Positions 1 through 10,226 of a stretch of DNA of 64,000 bases are shown here, in pieces. The position numbers and the translations under genes are program-made. A model generated the notes under the pieces. The model had not been told where the DNA came from and did no database searches. It was given only the letters and a program-made list of their open reading frames with translations. Origin of the DNA: Semisulcospira habei (Eukaryota > Mollusca > Gastropoda > Semisulcospiridae); the NCBI GenBank assembly GCA_036245525.1, contig BTPG01000005.1, positions 128,913,299 to 128,977,298 on the forward strand, in the 5' to 3' direction. Positions within the stretch are counted from its first letter, which is position 1, and each line of letters begins with the position of its first letter.

Positions 1-826
1 CACTCTCTAAGGTACGTGAGCACTTGTCCACAGCGTATGCCTGCGTATGCGAGTGTGCGCTTAAATCCATCACCCGTATCTATACAACCATCCCGCAAGC
101 GAAAACAGAAAAGGGGCCAGAACAGGCGCTGGTACCGAACAAACTACGCGATGACAAGGCCTGACCCAAGCTGTGCCACTCAGCTAATCAGGCCATGGAG
201 TAAAAGAATTCTCCACACCCAAGGTACAAATGCGTAGGAAACTTCGCTACGATTCACAGAAGGTGAGTGGGCGCGCAATTACAGTGAGAAGAAGACGAAA
301 AAACTTCGTACCTGCACAAACCAGTGCCCAGACCGGAAACCGGCCGAGGGTCAACCCCGCTACCTTACCTCTCCGCCGAAGGGGAACGGGGGGAGACGTC
401 CAAAAACCCGCCTGGCACGACCGGCGAAGCTCACCGGACAGCTCACTAGAGGTCGAAGCGTAGGCGCTAAGCAGTGGGGACGAGAAAGCCATGCAGCAGC
501 ACAGGCAGGGCTGACGAAACGATCCTATCTCCCGCTCTGCATTCCAACAGCAAGTCCGAAACCAGAGAACCGGTTGAAAAACCAAAGTCCGTAGGCTAGA
601 GCCAAGCGCAAGACGACCGAATCGTGCGCCTAAGTAGACTAGACTGAGGGATTATGGGTACCCGGCTTCCGGGTGGTGGGTATAGGGAGACAACTCTTGG
701 TCCCCTCGGGGTTCCCCGAGTGCCTCCCGGGTTGTGTTTTAACACAACTGGCTCTTAGGCTAGAATGAGTAAGTAGTAGACACTTCCATTCAGTCATGTC
801 ATCGGTAATGTTTTTGAAGAAACAAA
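1..826 (-). mobile_element. DIRS-0: 5' end of a DIRS-type retrotransposon, cut by window start
   Basis: The segment is the reverse complement of the 5' part of DIRS-2 (about 17489-18290), including the leader and the terminal repeat. The terminal repeat lies at about 641-808 and ends in the tract CGGTAATGTTTTTGAAGAAA (803-822), which is the 5' outer end seen in DIRS-2. No coding domain of gag, reverse transcriptase or recombinase is visible here; only leader and terminal repeat are in the window. The rest of the element would lie to the left. The short open frames here are leader sequence and are not counted as genes. DNA to the right of 826 no longer matches other copies, which sets the boundary. 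Confidence 0.8.
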
Positions 827-1953
827 TGTCTTTCGTGCATGACAGATCGCCGTTACTTAACATGCATCAGTAACTAAAAAGGGCATCTGTTACTGCGACA
901 CGTTAGTGTCCATGCATTTCCAGTATGCCAATACACTGTAAGGCTCCTACTTTGTCACCAGCCGCAATGTTTACACCTGCCACTGTACGGTATATCCACA
1001 GTCTAGACAACATGTAATAAGCGGCATTGAACGATGTTGTGTCTCATACACGATCGGATGGAAGTACCAGTGTTGTAAAGACAATGCACGTACTACACGT
1101 GTGACCAATGTGTGTCGGTGTCCACAGAGTCACATACATGTGCACCAAGGTGTAGCATCAGAGGAACGGAATATCAATTAGAATTGCCAAATTCAGCTTC
1201 AGAATCAAGCTGTACGTCATTGCCGTTGTCAGTGCCTCAACCGTCAATCGCTCCAGCTGACAGACACTGCCAAAACGTGGTTATGCTGCCATGCAGTAGG
1301 TGGGCACATGTGTCCCAATACATCAAAGCTATCTGCTTTTGAAACCATGTCTCCAAACACAAAATGTTATCACTTCGAATATCTACACATTCACTCGCCA
1401 TTTCGACCGTAATACGCATGCTAGCGCCGCAGAGCTGACCGCATACAACGTACAAAAGTACACACGCACTGTCAGGACCCTCATGGTAGAGTAAACATGA
1501 TATGTCAGTGCGAAGTCACCACACGCACGGCGAGGCTCGCGTATCACAGGGTGCGCGATATAAAATACCTGACACCGCTCTAGCGGTTTTCCGGGCTGCA
1601 CGGTATACGAGACCGCCAACCAGTACAGCAGTTTGCCAGGCCGAAAGGGTTAACGAAAAAGTGCTTTATGTCAGCTTTGGGATGTACTAATGCCTTGGCC
1701 CCAGCGGACTCCAAATGTCTTTGAATATCATACTTTTGTACGCACCACTGTAAGGAACACCAAAGTCCTTTCTGCACACCGGCGTTGCATGCATTTGTAG
1801 CAGAGGAGCCCCCCCTGCTATCGTAAGTTACTACCCGTGAGTCAGAGTTCAGTGAACGCTTGGCATGCTGTGTGTGAGTATTTTTGCTGCCTTGGCTAGT
1901 CTGTGTGTAGTGGATTACACGCGCAAAGCTCAGTCCCCCCCCCCCCCCCCCCC

Positions 1954-1991
<38 letters not shown>

Positions 1992-2089
1992 AATTGCGTA
2001 TTGTAGAGGAACTGGTCGTACTCCCGTAATTTGCCGAAAATGCGTAAAATTACGAGCTAGCGCGTAAGGTGTAAGGTAGGCACCTCTGC
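827..2089. other. Intergenic sequence without recognised gene
   Basis: I see no exon, RNA gene or known repeat in this stretch apart from the poly-C tract at 1935-1987. The open frames are short and overlap on both strands. Confidence 0.5.
1935..1987. repeat. Poly-C tract
   Basis: A run of about 52 C interrupted by one T near 1954. On the minus strand it reads as poly-glycine in one frame, which is not evidence of a gene. Confidence 0.95.
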
Positions 2090-2310
2090 ATATCGTACTG
2101 AGGCTAAAAGCTTCAAATTTGTACGCTGCCATATGCAAGCTATATTATAGTACTTACAGGTAAGGATATAGACCAGTGGCTTTAGTTCAAGGGTGGTGCC
2201 AGAATAGCTTGGTGCCTAGAGGCGCCAAGCTATTCTGGCACTACCCTTGAACTATATAACTTAAACTTATTTGACACACTAGTGTATTCCAAATGATAGG
2301 GGTTAAGTTG
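2090..2310. mobile_element. Foldback element, context A, with central hairpin
   Basis: The centre (about 2183-2254) is a near-perfect hairpin: TAGTTCAAGGGTGGTGCC pairs with the complementary right arm, around the core GAATAGCTTGG. Both flanks match, in inverted orientation, the flanks of the hairpin near 45870-46090 (for example the AAGGATATAGACCA block). This shows a mobile unit of about 200 bp rather than a chance palindrome. No coding capacity. I take it to be a non-autonomous DNA element; its transposase family is not clear. Confidence 0.75.
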
Positions 2311-2645
2311 TGAATAGTATTTGAGAAAAAAAAGGCAGAACAGAACACAGTATGATAGACACTTATAGCAGGAGGCGCATGATAGCTCAGAAGTAGTGCC
2401 TTGAGAAGGCTCATGTATTTTCATCATAATTGACTTATTGTATTGAGCACTTTACATCTACAGGAGGAACAAAACTGCACAGTCCATAGAGGTTCAGGGA
2501 TAAATGCCTTTTGCCTAGCACAGCAAATTGAAATTTATCTGTAAGATGATGATGCATCCTGTCTGGAATAGGCATACTCTCATTACATCTGCATTCCTCA
2601 AATGGTGCACTACATCAACAGGATTTTAAGCCTTTTGCTGTTGGT

Positions 2646-3255
2646 AGCGCTTTTTGGCTCACGTGCGAAGCAAAAGTGAGTCTATGTTTTGGGCCAGTGG
2701 TCGTCCGTCCGTCGTCTGTCGCCCGTCGTCCATGTTAAACTTTAACGTTGGCATTTTCTCGGAGACTATTCAAGCCACAGTCTTCAAACTTGGCTCAAAG
2801 ATACTTTGTGGTAAGACCTTTCTAAACATACCAATTTGAGTGACCTCTCACAAAGGTCAAGGTCACAAGGGATCACGAAATAGGTTAAAAAATAGCTATA
2901 TTTTGACATAATTTATTTTTTATCAAATACTATTCACAACTTCAAACCCAAACTTGGTACAAAGATACCTGATGGTAAGACCTATCTATGCATACTAATT
3001 TGGATGATCCCTCAGAAAGGTCAAGGGTCACAAGGGCTCAGGAAATAGGTCCGAAATAGATATATTTTGACAAAAGATGTTTTTTCTCAAATACTATTCA
3101 CAACTTTAAACCCAAACCTGCTACAGAGATACCTGATGGGAAGACCTTTCTATGCACACTAATTTGGTTGATCCCTCGGGAAAGGTCAAGGGTCACGAGA
3201 GCTCAGGAAATGGGTAAAAAATAGCCATATTTTGACAAAAGATGTTTTTTACCAT
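2646..3255 (+). repeat. Non-autonomous element made of a head plus ~165-bp tandem monomers
   Basis: A head (about 2646-2760; motifs TTTTTGGCTCACGTG, AAAAGTGAGTCTATG and GGGCCAGTGGTCGTCCGTCC) is followed by repeated monomers. Each monomer carries AAATACTATTCACAACTT, AAACCCAAACTTGGTAC, an AAGACCTTTCTA-type block, AAAGGTCAAGGGTCAC and ATATTTTGACA. Inverted copies with the same head lie at about 39715-40140 and 42580-44380. The layout resembles Helitron-related non-autonomous elements with central satellite monomers known from bivalves, but I did not find defining Helitron ends, so the class is tentative. Confidence 0.65.
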
Positions 3256-3466
3256 AGATGCCAAAGATACTGAAAGTGTCCATAGTCAATGAGTGCCAGC
3301 CCTGGCTGGAGCATCAGTGCAGCAATACCCTTCAGCTGTAGAGAACAATGCCGGTCAATAAGTAAAATAAATAAGGTGCAAAGGAGAAAACCATAATATA
3401 TTCATCCTGAAGAATTGGATGGATATATGAGATATTTTCTTTAAAAGGTATTTTTTCGAAAAATAC

Positions 3467-3636
3467 TTACCGATGACATGACAAATGGGAGTGTCTACTA
3501 CGTGCTCAAATTCTAGCCTACGAACCCGTTGTGTGCAAACACAACCCGGGAGGCACTCGGGGAACCCCCCAGAGGGGCCAAGAGTTGTCTCCCGGACCTG
3601 CCTATCCGGTTCCGTGTCACCTGACTCGCCAGTCAG
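3467..3636. repeat. DIRS-1 terminal inverted repeat, left copy
   Basis: It pairs with 9582-9751 in inverted orientation, from TTACCGATGACATGAC at the outer side to CTGACTCGCCAGTCAG at the inner side. The unique outer end (3435-3466) carries the near-palindrome TATTTTTTCGAAAAATA. Confidence 0.9.
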
Positions 3637-3683
3637 ATACTAGGCTCACCAGCGGCAAGCGGGGCAGGTGGGAGGGTCCTCCG

Positions 3684-3780
3684 TGTCATGTCATCGGTAA
3701 GTATTTTTCGAAAAAATACCTTTTAAAGAAAAATGCATTTATTTCATCAAAAACATTACCGATGACATGACAAATGGGAG
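3684..3780. repeat. DIRS-1 internal complementary region (ICR)
   Basis: The block reads from ATGTCATCGGTAAGTATTTT through TTTAAAGAAAAATGCATTT to AACATTACCGATGACATG. One half is complementary to the left outer end (3435-3480) and the other to the right outer end (9740-9768), joined head to head. In the DIRS replication model this region templates completion of the ends and records the circle junction. Confidence 0.9.
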
Positions 3781-3874
3781 AATCAAGAATAGGAGGAGGG
3801 TGCCGCACCGGTACTACCGGCGACCAAGACCGTCCTCCCATTGCTAATTCCCAGGTAGCTAGCTAGGTGCGTAC

Positions 3875-5050
3875 CTATGGCGCCTGCTGCGCCGGGAGGG
3901 AGCGCTGTGCCACCGTGAGGTCCCCCATCAATGCGAGGTTGTCTCGCTGTCCCGCCAGATCCCGAAGGTAGAAACGAGCAAAGGTAGATTCTGCTCGCCA
4001 GCCCACCGCGGCCACGATGTCCTTGACAGCGCAGTTCCGATTGAATGCGACGCTCGTGGCCATGGCGCGTACTTCGTGTGCGCGGATCTTCAGGCTCTGC
4101 GCTACGCGTGGGGAGAGATCCATGTATGCCGATCGTATTACCCAGCGCAGCCAGGAGGAGATCGTCTGGGCTGTGATATCAGTCTTGCCCTGGCGTATGG
4201 GCAGGAAGAGGCGGGAGCGCCCTCTACGGGTAACTTTGGTACGGCGCAGGTAAATGCGTAGGGCACGCACGGGATCCTGTTGCCGAGTCTCCCGAGAGCA
4301 GTCAGGCCCTCCCAGGGGCCGCAAGGTGATGATCTGTGGGGCAGTTAGAGGCGACCTTGTTTTGGCAATAAAGTTGGGGTCCGTTAAGAGCTGCACGGAG
4401 CGATCTGCCCTGAACTGGAGGCAGTCTGGGCGGGTAGAAAGAGCGTGTAGCTCGCTAACTCTGGACGCGGTGGCCAAGGCTAGAAGGAAGCAGGTCTTGC
4501 GTGTCACATTCGCCAGAGGGGCGAGAGCGAGTGGCTCGAAGCGGGATGAATTCAGCCACGTCAGGACCCAAGGTAGGTCCCAGTGAGGAACGAGAGAACG
4601 CTGAGTCGGACGTTGGAGGCTGAAGCTGGACATGAGGTCGGAGAGGTCCTTACAGGCGCCGGGGTCTGGAAGGCCGAGATGGCGGTAAGTGTCGGCGACC
4701 ATGGATAAGTATCCCCTGGTGGTGATGGGCGCCAAACCTTGGACCTCGAAGAGCCAGAGGAGAAAGTCCGCGAGCTGGGGGTTAGTCAGTCCGGTGGGTA
4801 GGAGGCGACGGGCATCGCACCAGGAACACAACACGCGCCACTTCCCTTCAAAAACACGCCGGGTGGACGGCTTGCGGGCTGCAGCGATTGCCTCCACTGC
4901 TGCACAAGAGAAGCCTCGAACGTTGAGGGCGCGCTGCACAACCTCCAGGCGTGAAGAGACAGGCGTTCTGGACAAGGGTGGAAGAGAGCCTGCCTGGGCT
5001 GCTTGAGCATAGAACGGGGCGTGGGAAGGCGCAGGGGGGGAGAGGTGGCG
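3875..5050 (-). CDS. Tyrosine recombinase of DIRS-1
   Basis: This is the integrase of the element. It belongs to the phage-type tyrosine recombinases and would insert the circular DNA product. The reading frame is open from about 5725 to the stop at 3875-3877, but recognisable recombinase starts only near 5000 (SSRLEVVQRALNVRG). The catalytic set is visible: the first arginine in TASRVSELHAL, the H-x-x-R box in RAHEVRAMATS and the tyrosine in ARFYLRDL, 36 residues after the His of that box and 31 residues from the C-terminus. The upstream part of the frame overlaps RNase H in another frame, so the true start is uncertain. DIRS-3 carries a diverged homologue with the same residues. The domain itself looks undamaged. 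Confidence 0.88.
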   Translation of the reverse strand, partial: RHLSPPAPSHAPFYAQAAQAGSLPPLSRTPVSSRLEVVQRALNVRGFSCAAVEAIAAARKPSTRRVFEGKWRVLCSWCDARRLLPTGLTNPQLADFLLWLFEVQGLAPITTRGYLSMVADTYRHLGLPDPGACKDLSDLMSSFSLQRPTQRSLVPHWDLPWVLTWLNSSRFEPLALAPLANVTRKTCFLLALATASRVSELHALSTRPDCLQFRADRSVQLLTDPNFIAKTRSPLTAPQIITLRPLGGPDCSRETRQQDPVRALRIYLRRTKVTRRGRSRLFLPIRQGKTDITAQTISSWLRWVIRSAYMDLSPRVAQSLKIRAHEVRAMATSVAFNRNCAVKDIVAAVGWRAESTFARFYLRDLAGQRDNLALMGDLTVAQRSLPAQQAP

Positions 5051-5738
5051 AGGTTGAGTAGGTCGGTGGTCCAGGACCGGGACCAAGCCAGCGGGGCGAC
5101 CAGAAGCAGGACTGCGTTGCTCTCTCGAAGCTTGTGGAGGACCTTGGGAATGAGGACTGTCGGAGGGTACGCGTAAGCGATGAGGCCGTCCCAAGGAATC
5201 GAGAGGGCGTCGACTGCCCAGGCCAGCGGGTCTGGAATCGGGGAGACGAAGAGGGGAAGCTGGTGGTTCCACCTCGTAGCAAAGAGGTCGATTAAGGGAG
5301 TCTCCCAACGGGCGCAGATCATCTTGAAGATATCCGGGCGCAACGTCCATTCTGTGTGGAGCAACTGGCCGCGGCGAGAGAGAGAGTCCGCCAACACATT
5401 CAAGTGGCCAGGAATGTGTCGTGCGAGGAGGGTAATGTCGCGTTCCTCGGCCCAGCGCATCAAACGGACGAGGAGCATACAGAGGTTGGGAGAGCGGGTG
5501 CCCCCCTGCCTCTGGATATAGGCCACCACCGTCGAGTTGTCGGAGAGGATGAGAAGCCGCTGGTTCCTGAGCTGGCTCTCCCAAACGAAGAGGGCTTGCC
5601 AGACTGCTTGCAGCTCTAACCAATTGCTGTGCTTGTCCGCAAACTCCGGGGGCCAGAGGCCGGACGCCGAGGCGAATTGAGGAAGTAGGTGGGCTCCCCA
5701 CCCCGAGAGGCTCGCGTCGACACACAGGGAGAGGTGCA
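5050..5738 (-). CDS. RNase H and linker region of DIRS-1
   Basis: The region degrades the RNA strand during reverse transcription. It starts just after a run of 20 G on the plus strand (5739-5758), which puts it in a different frame from the upstream RT. Visible motifs are CVDASLSGWGAHL (first Asp), NWLELQAVWQAL (Glu), LILSDNSTVVAYI (Asp) and LADSLSR near the end of the domain. After RNase H comes a stretch with PLIDLFATRWN, DPLAWAVDAL, AYAYPPTVLIPKVL and LLLVAPL. This conserved linker is seen in DIRS-like polyproteins; it may be a degenerate methyltransferase-like part, but I cannot prove that. The same frame runs on to about 4786 and overlaps the recombinase frame. Confidence 0.82.
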
Positions 5739-5758
5739 GGGGGGGGGGGGGGGGGGGG
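5739..5758. repeat. G20 homopolymer at the RT to RNase H boundary
   Basis: Twenty consecutive G on the plus strand (poly-C in the sense of the element, coding for prolines). RT is open in one frame before it and RNase H in another after it. Either the tract has slipped, breaking the frame, or its length is uncertain in the assembly. Confidence 0.9.
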
Positions 5759-6900
5759 AGGACAAAGGGACTCCCGAAGCCAACCAAGCCGTGTCGGTCC
5801 AGCGTAGAAGATGAGGGCGAACCAGGGGGGATACCGGGACCAGGGTGGTGAGGTCGCCGGAAGAGGGTCTCCAGAGAAGCAGGAGGTGCAGCTGAAGGGG
5901 GCGGGCGTAGAGGCGACCCAGGGGGAGAAGCTCCGCCGCTGCGTTGATCAGTCCGAGGAGTTGAAGCCAAACTCGGGCGGGAGCTGCTTCCTGCTGAGCG
6001 AGCTGGTTGGCGAAGGCGGACAACTTCCGAATCCGGGGATCCGGGAGGCGAACAACGTTGAGATCGGTGGCAAACTCCATCCCGAGATGAATGAAGCGGC
6101 GCGAGGGCGTGAGATCTGACTTCCCGACGTTGAGGAGGAACCCCAGTTGCGACAGCAGACGCATCAGTGTATCCCTGTCCGCTTCCAAGACGGCCTCGAC
6201 GTGGTTCCTCAGGAAGAGATCGTCGAGGTAGTTGGACATAGGGCTGAGAGACGACTGTCGTGCCTTGGCCATTACTGCATCCATCAAGCGGGTGAAGACC
6301 CAGGGGCTGAGGTTGAGGCCGAAGGGGAGGGCTCGAAACTGGTAAACGGTTCCATCGAAGGCGAAGCGCAGGTACCTCTGGGCGGCCGGATGTATGGGTA
6401 CATGTAGGTAAGCGTCGGAGAGATCTAAGCTGACGGCGTAATCCATGGGTCGCACCGAGGTACGCAGGGCTCGGGTCGTCTCCATGTGGAAGGAAGGAGC
6501 CACGATGAAGCGGTTCAGAGCTGAGAGGTCGATCACTGGGCGCCACTTGCCGCCGGGCTTGGGGACGACGAAAGTCGGCTGTAATATCCCAGCGAGTCTG
6601 TGCGGCGCACAACCTCTGTGGCGTCCTTCCTCAAGAGAGAGTCGACTTCCCCCCGTAGGGCGCACTCCTTGAGCGGGTCTGCGGGGATCTCGGTCCACAG
6701 CGGAGTAGCGCGCAGAGGAGGAGGGGAACGAAAGGAGATCCGTAGGCCGAAGGAAACAGTGTCTAAAATCCACGGGTCGTCTGGAATCAGTAATCGCCAC
6801 TCGTCGCTGAAGAGGGCGAGCCTGCCGCCGACTGGAGGACCCGAGACGGCCGGCGGAGGCGGAGGAGGGGCGGAGTCACTGAGCCCGCCCGTGCCCAGGG
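5759..6900 (-). pseudogene. Reverse transcriptase of DIRS-1, frameshifted
   Basis: This is the polymerase that copies the element RNA. The N-terminal part (ADPLKECALRGEVDSLL to GYYSRL) lies in one frame up to about 6575; the rest (TFVVPKPGGKWRPVIDLSAL, then YAVSLDLSDAYLHVPI, FRALPFGLNLSPWVF and the catalytic SNYLDDLFL) lies in another. This implies a small insertion or deletion near 6570-6580. The active-site box has the YLDD form typical of DIRS and some LTR elements, not the FADD form of the LINEs in this window. The C-terminal side (KSDLTPSRRFIHLGM and the thumb) is complete up to the G run. Confidence 0.88.
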
Positions 6901-8815
6901 CGACGGGCGGGACGGGGCCAAGCGGGGGCGGGGGTGTTAGCTTGGCCGGGGCGACCGAAGGCGGGGCGACGGCGACGCAGGGACTGCAGCTGGGCTGTCG
7001 AAGTCGGGGCGACGGGTCTGGTGGTCCGCAGGGAGCGACCCACGGCCTTGCGGGCTGACTGAAAGCGCCGAGGAACAGACTTGGGAGGCCACCTGTCCGA
7101 ATTGGAATCCTTGACGGCTTGCCAGGTGTCACCAAAGAGAAGGGGTCCCCCGAGGGGGGCACGACGCAGCTGAGTCTTCAGGTCGGCAGGCATTCCCCGG
7201 CAGGCCTGCAGGACAGCATCGCGGCGGAGTAAGTCACAATTGGAGGCTGCAGCCATAGCGTTGACAGAAGAGTGATACGCGGCGCGGTTGGCCGCTTCAG
7301 CGAGGACGAGAAGATCGCCAAGAAGGGGGGTCAGGGAAGGGTGCCACGAATCTTCCACGCGCCGGAGGAAGGCTGGCGTAAGGAGCTCCATGAAGCCGGC
7401 GCAGGCCAAGGAATTCCTGACAAGCAAAGCAGTCTTGTCCAAACCCGCGGGGAGCGCGCGCCTAAGGGCAGAGGCCCCACCCGCCTGCACCACGGCGGCT
7501 GGGTCCACCGGAGGGAGAGGGCAGAGGAAGGCCTGGGAATGGCCGGCGTACCACTGCTGGCGGAAGTAAATGTCGAGGTCAGGAGGCCATCTGTGGTCCG
7601 AGAAGAAATTACTGTCCCGTGAGTCAGACAACAGGTGGGCCGAAAAAACATCCCGAAGCTCACGAAAGGCGGGGGGCTGAGGGAGAGTCTTGAACTTCTT
7701 CACCTGTCTACCCGCGTCCTCTGTGCGGGAGGAGGCCGGTAACCCGTGGGCTGTCGACGCATCCGAAGGAGAGAGCGGCGAAGGGGAGCGGCTGAGACCT
7801 CCTAGGAGAACCGAGATGGAATCCTCAGGGAGAAGACTCAACGAATCGTCGTCCACGACGCCGGGAGCCGTCGAAGAGGGACGGCGACCGTGACTCCGAG
7901 AGCGAGCAGCTCGACGAGGACGAGGGGAGCCAAAAGGCGCCGAAGCACGCGGGGGAGAACGACGTCCGCGATGGCGACGCGACGAACTAGAGGAACGGGA
8001 ACGGCGGCGGCGACAAGACGAGCGACTACCAGCTGGAGACCGCGATCCACGGGAACGAGGAGGAAGGAAAGAGGCTGGGCGCGGGGAAGGGGAATGGAAG
8101 GGACGAGGCAGATGGCGGGGAACGTGGGACGAACGCCGCGAAGAGGTAGCGCGCGAGGGCCCATGGTCCAGATGACGAGGAGAATCACGATCTTTACGAC
8201 GCTCACGCGAAGGAGCGCGAGAGTGGTGGTCAGACTTCGAGCGTAAGGAGGAACTGGACACAGGTAGTGGTGTGGTGAGTGTGCGAGAATGTCTCCGCGA
8301 GCCGGACTCTGTGGCGAGGCGGGTTCGTAGCGGCCGAGGAGGATCCAAGGCCTTCCTAGGAGACGAGTGGGGACCGGTTGACCATGGACGGCGCGAGGCA
8401 CGTCTCTCCGAACTGACCTCTGTCTCGAGATGGGTTCTCTGCCTGGCGTAAGGCTTGGTCCAAGCGCGTTCCCTCCTGGGAACCAGCGCCTCGAACTCCC
8501 GACTCCGCACACTACCTTGCTGTGTCCGCTGTGGAGATCTTTCCAGACTGGGCCATCGGGGGCAAGCGCGGTCGGGGCGCCGGAGATGACAGCCGGCACT
8601 TCTTCAGGTCTTGCAATAGGCACAGGTGTCGGGCGTTCACGTCGGTAGAAGCTCCAATGTTGGGACCAGCGGAGCTCCGGCCAGACGGCGCAAACATCAC
8701 ACGAACGCTCAGATGTACAGCCGACACACGGCAGGCAGACCTTGTGCGAATCCGAGGGCCACTGGAAACCTCCACACTGAGTGCAGGTCATCAGGAGGGC
8801 ACTGCAACACACCAA
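6876..8815 (-). pseudogene. gag-like protein of DIRS-1
   Basis: This is the putative nucleocapsid or structural protein. The N-terminal part (from 8815) has a cysteine-rich zinc-binding motif: CTQCGGF, then CLPCVGC and CDVCAVWPELRW. The frame then changes in the interval 8500-8600, and a long SR-rich, basic region follows (many RSRS, SRSP and SSRRS runs, about 8510-7800). After that comes a globular part with KFKTLPQPPAFRELRD, DIYFRQQWY, RAAYHSSVNAMAA and DTWQAVKDS, ending at 6876. The same zinc motif is found in DIRS-2 (about 20165-20285), and the RAAYHSS block recurs in DIRS-3. The change of frame is either damage or marks a short intron that I cannot show. Confidence 0.75.
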
Positions 8816-8829
8816 AAAAAACCTGCCGG

Positions 8830-9581
8830 TACGTGGTCGAGACCAACAGGGCTCGTCCTACCAGGGGGAACCGTACCGAACGATAATAACAACAGGGTTG
8901 TGCCCCCAGGCTATACTGTTGTAGCGCTCGAAGCTAAGCTTGCGCTCTCATAACAAAGCCTACCCCAGCCAGGCTGGAGAGTAAACGCGTGCCAAACGAC
9001 AATAGGGACGAAAGGGCCGTGCCCTCAGGCTATACTGCTGTAGCGCTCTAAGCTAAGAGTGCGCTCTCGTAACAAGCATACCCCAGCCAGGCTGGAGATG
9101 AACGTGAGCCAAGCGCCGCAGCTGTTTCAAACGATGCTCCCCAAAGGCTACCAGGGGAAGCCAGTAACTTTCACCCAAAGGGGGAAGGGCGAGGGCGCCA
9201 GGGCCCCGCCGAGCTAAGAGGTCCCGCTCAACAAAACCCGCACAACACGAAAACAAGGTAGAGTCCAAAGGCTCAGGCCGGTATCCCGCCTGGGAACCGG
9301 CCCCGTCACAACTAACTATCCTACCTCTCTGCCGAAGCGGTAGCGGGAGAAGAGACGTCCATGTCGCCACCGGCGAACGGGCGGGAACCAGCAGGTCCGC
9401 CAAGCGAAGCCAACCAAGGAGGACGCCAAGCGAAGAAGCGCAAGCGAAGCAAGCAAGAAGCGAAGCAGAAACGAAGCCAGAAGCGAAGCAAGAAGTCACG
9501 GCGAACTCGAGCACCAAAGACCGACCGGTCGAAGCGAGTGCGAGAGGCTAGAACACGTCCGAAGGTCGTGAGCCTACGTAG
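8830..9581 (-). other. DIRS-1 5' leader with AAGCGAAGC tandem repeat
   Basis: Non-coding region between the 5' terminal repeat and gag. It holds two related segments (about 8880-8980 and 9000-9100, each with AGGCTATACTG, GTAGCGCTC and CCCAGCCAGGCTGGAGA) and an array of AAGCGAAGC-like units at about 9396-9498. Confidence 0.6.
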
Positions 9582-9751
9582 CTGACTGGCGAGTCAGGTG
9601 ACTCGGAACCGGATAGGCAGGTCCGGGAGACAACTCTTGGCCCCTCTGGGGGGTTCCCCGAGTGCCTCCCGGGTTGTGTTTGCACACAACGGGTTCGTAG
9701 GCTAGAATTTGAGCACGTAGTAGACACTCCCATTTGTCATGTCATCGGTAA
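9582..9751. repeat. DIRS-1 terminal inverted repeat, right copy
   Basis: Inverted partner of 3467-3636. The outer end continues to about 9768 with TGTTTTTGATGAAATAAA, which reappears complemented inside the internal complementary region. Confidence 0.9.
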
Positions 9752-9768
9752 TGTTTTTGATGAAATAA

Positions 9769-10226
9769 AAACATGTACAGAAAGTTGGGTTTTCACACAG
9801 ACTGTGCGTAGTAGAGGTCAAAACAAATTAATGGAATTTTGTTATTCAACTGTACAAAGGCATGATACTACTACTAGTAATTGCTAAAAAAAAGTAAATG
9901 CAGCATACCCTTAACTTACTTTGTCACTGTCTGAGTAACGGTCTTGGAACAAGAAGCAAAAAACACAGGCAGGGAGGTACACCAACATATCAGCCACTAG
10001 AACTGGAGGGGAGGGAAATAAAAACGTGACATTTATAAAATGAGTTTAAAGACCTGCTTTGAAAATTATTTGATTATCTTTATACAGCTTTATTTTCCCA
10101 TCTAATTCTTGCAGTAATCTATTAAAGTCTGACACACTACAACGAGGTATCGACGTCATGGAACACTGCCATAACTTGATACATGTAATAATGAATGACT
10201 TTTGACAAACTTTCATGATGACAATA
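9769..10226. other. Flanking DNA without recognised gene
   Basis: AT-rich sequence to the right of DIRS-1. I see no exon or repeat that I can name. Confidence 0.4.

Larger units (their letters stand above)
3435..9768 (-). mobile_element. DIRS-1: DIRS-type retrotransposon with gag, RT, RNase H and tyrosine recombinase
   Basis: The full element is 6.3 kb. Order along the minus strand: 5' terminal repeat (about 9582-9751 plus outer end to 9768), leader, gag, reverse transcriptase, RNase H, tyrosine recombinase, internal complementary region (3684-3780), 3' terminal repeat (about 3467-3636 plus outer end from 3435). The two terminal repeats are inverted copies of each other for about 170 bp. The internal region reads through the complements of both outer ends in one block. 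This arrangement and the recombinase are diagnostic of the DIRS group, which inserts through a recombined circle without target duplication. At least three frameshifts (gag near 8500-8600, RT near 6570-6580, and the G run at 5739-5758) mean this copy is probably not autonomous now. Confidence 0.92.

Noticed and set aside
1896..2138. Minus-strand 80-codon frame with a long glycine run
   Set aside because: It is produced by the poly-C tract at 1935-1987 and has no other protein-like features.
2183..2254. A conserved microRNA gene at the hairpin
   Set aside because: The same hairpin recurs about nine times inside different mobile units, so it is a repeat first; small-RNA output is only a possibility.
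4848..5282. Extra open frames antisense or alternative to the DIRS-1 recombinase and RNase H
   Set aside because: High GC content keeps alternative frames open; none shows domain motifs, while the chosen frames do.
7838..8815. SR-protein splicing factor as a host gene
   Set aside because: The SR-rich stretch lies between the zinc motif and the RAAYHSS block of a DIRS gag, inside defined terminal repeats.
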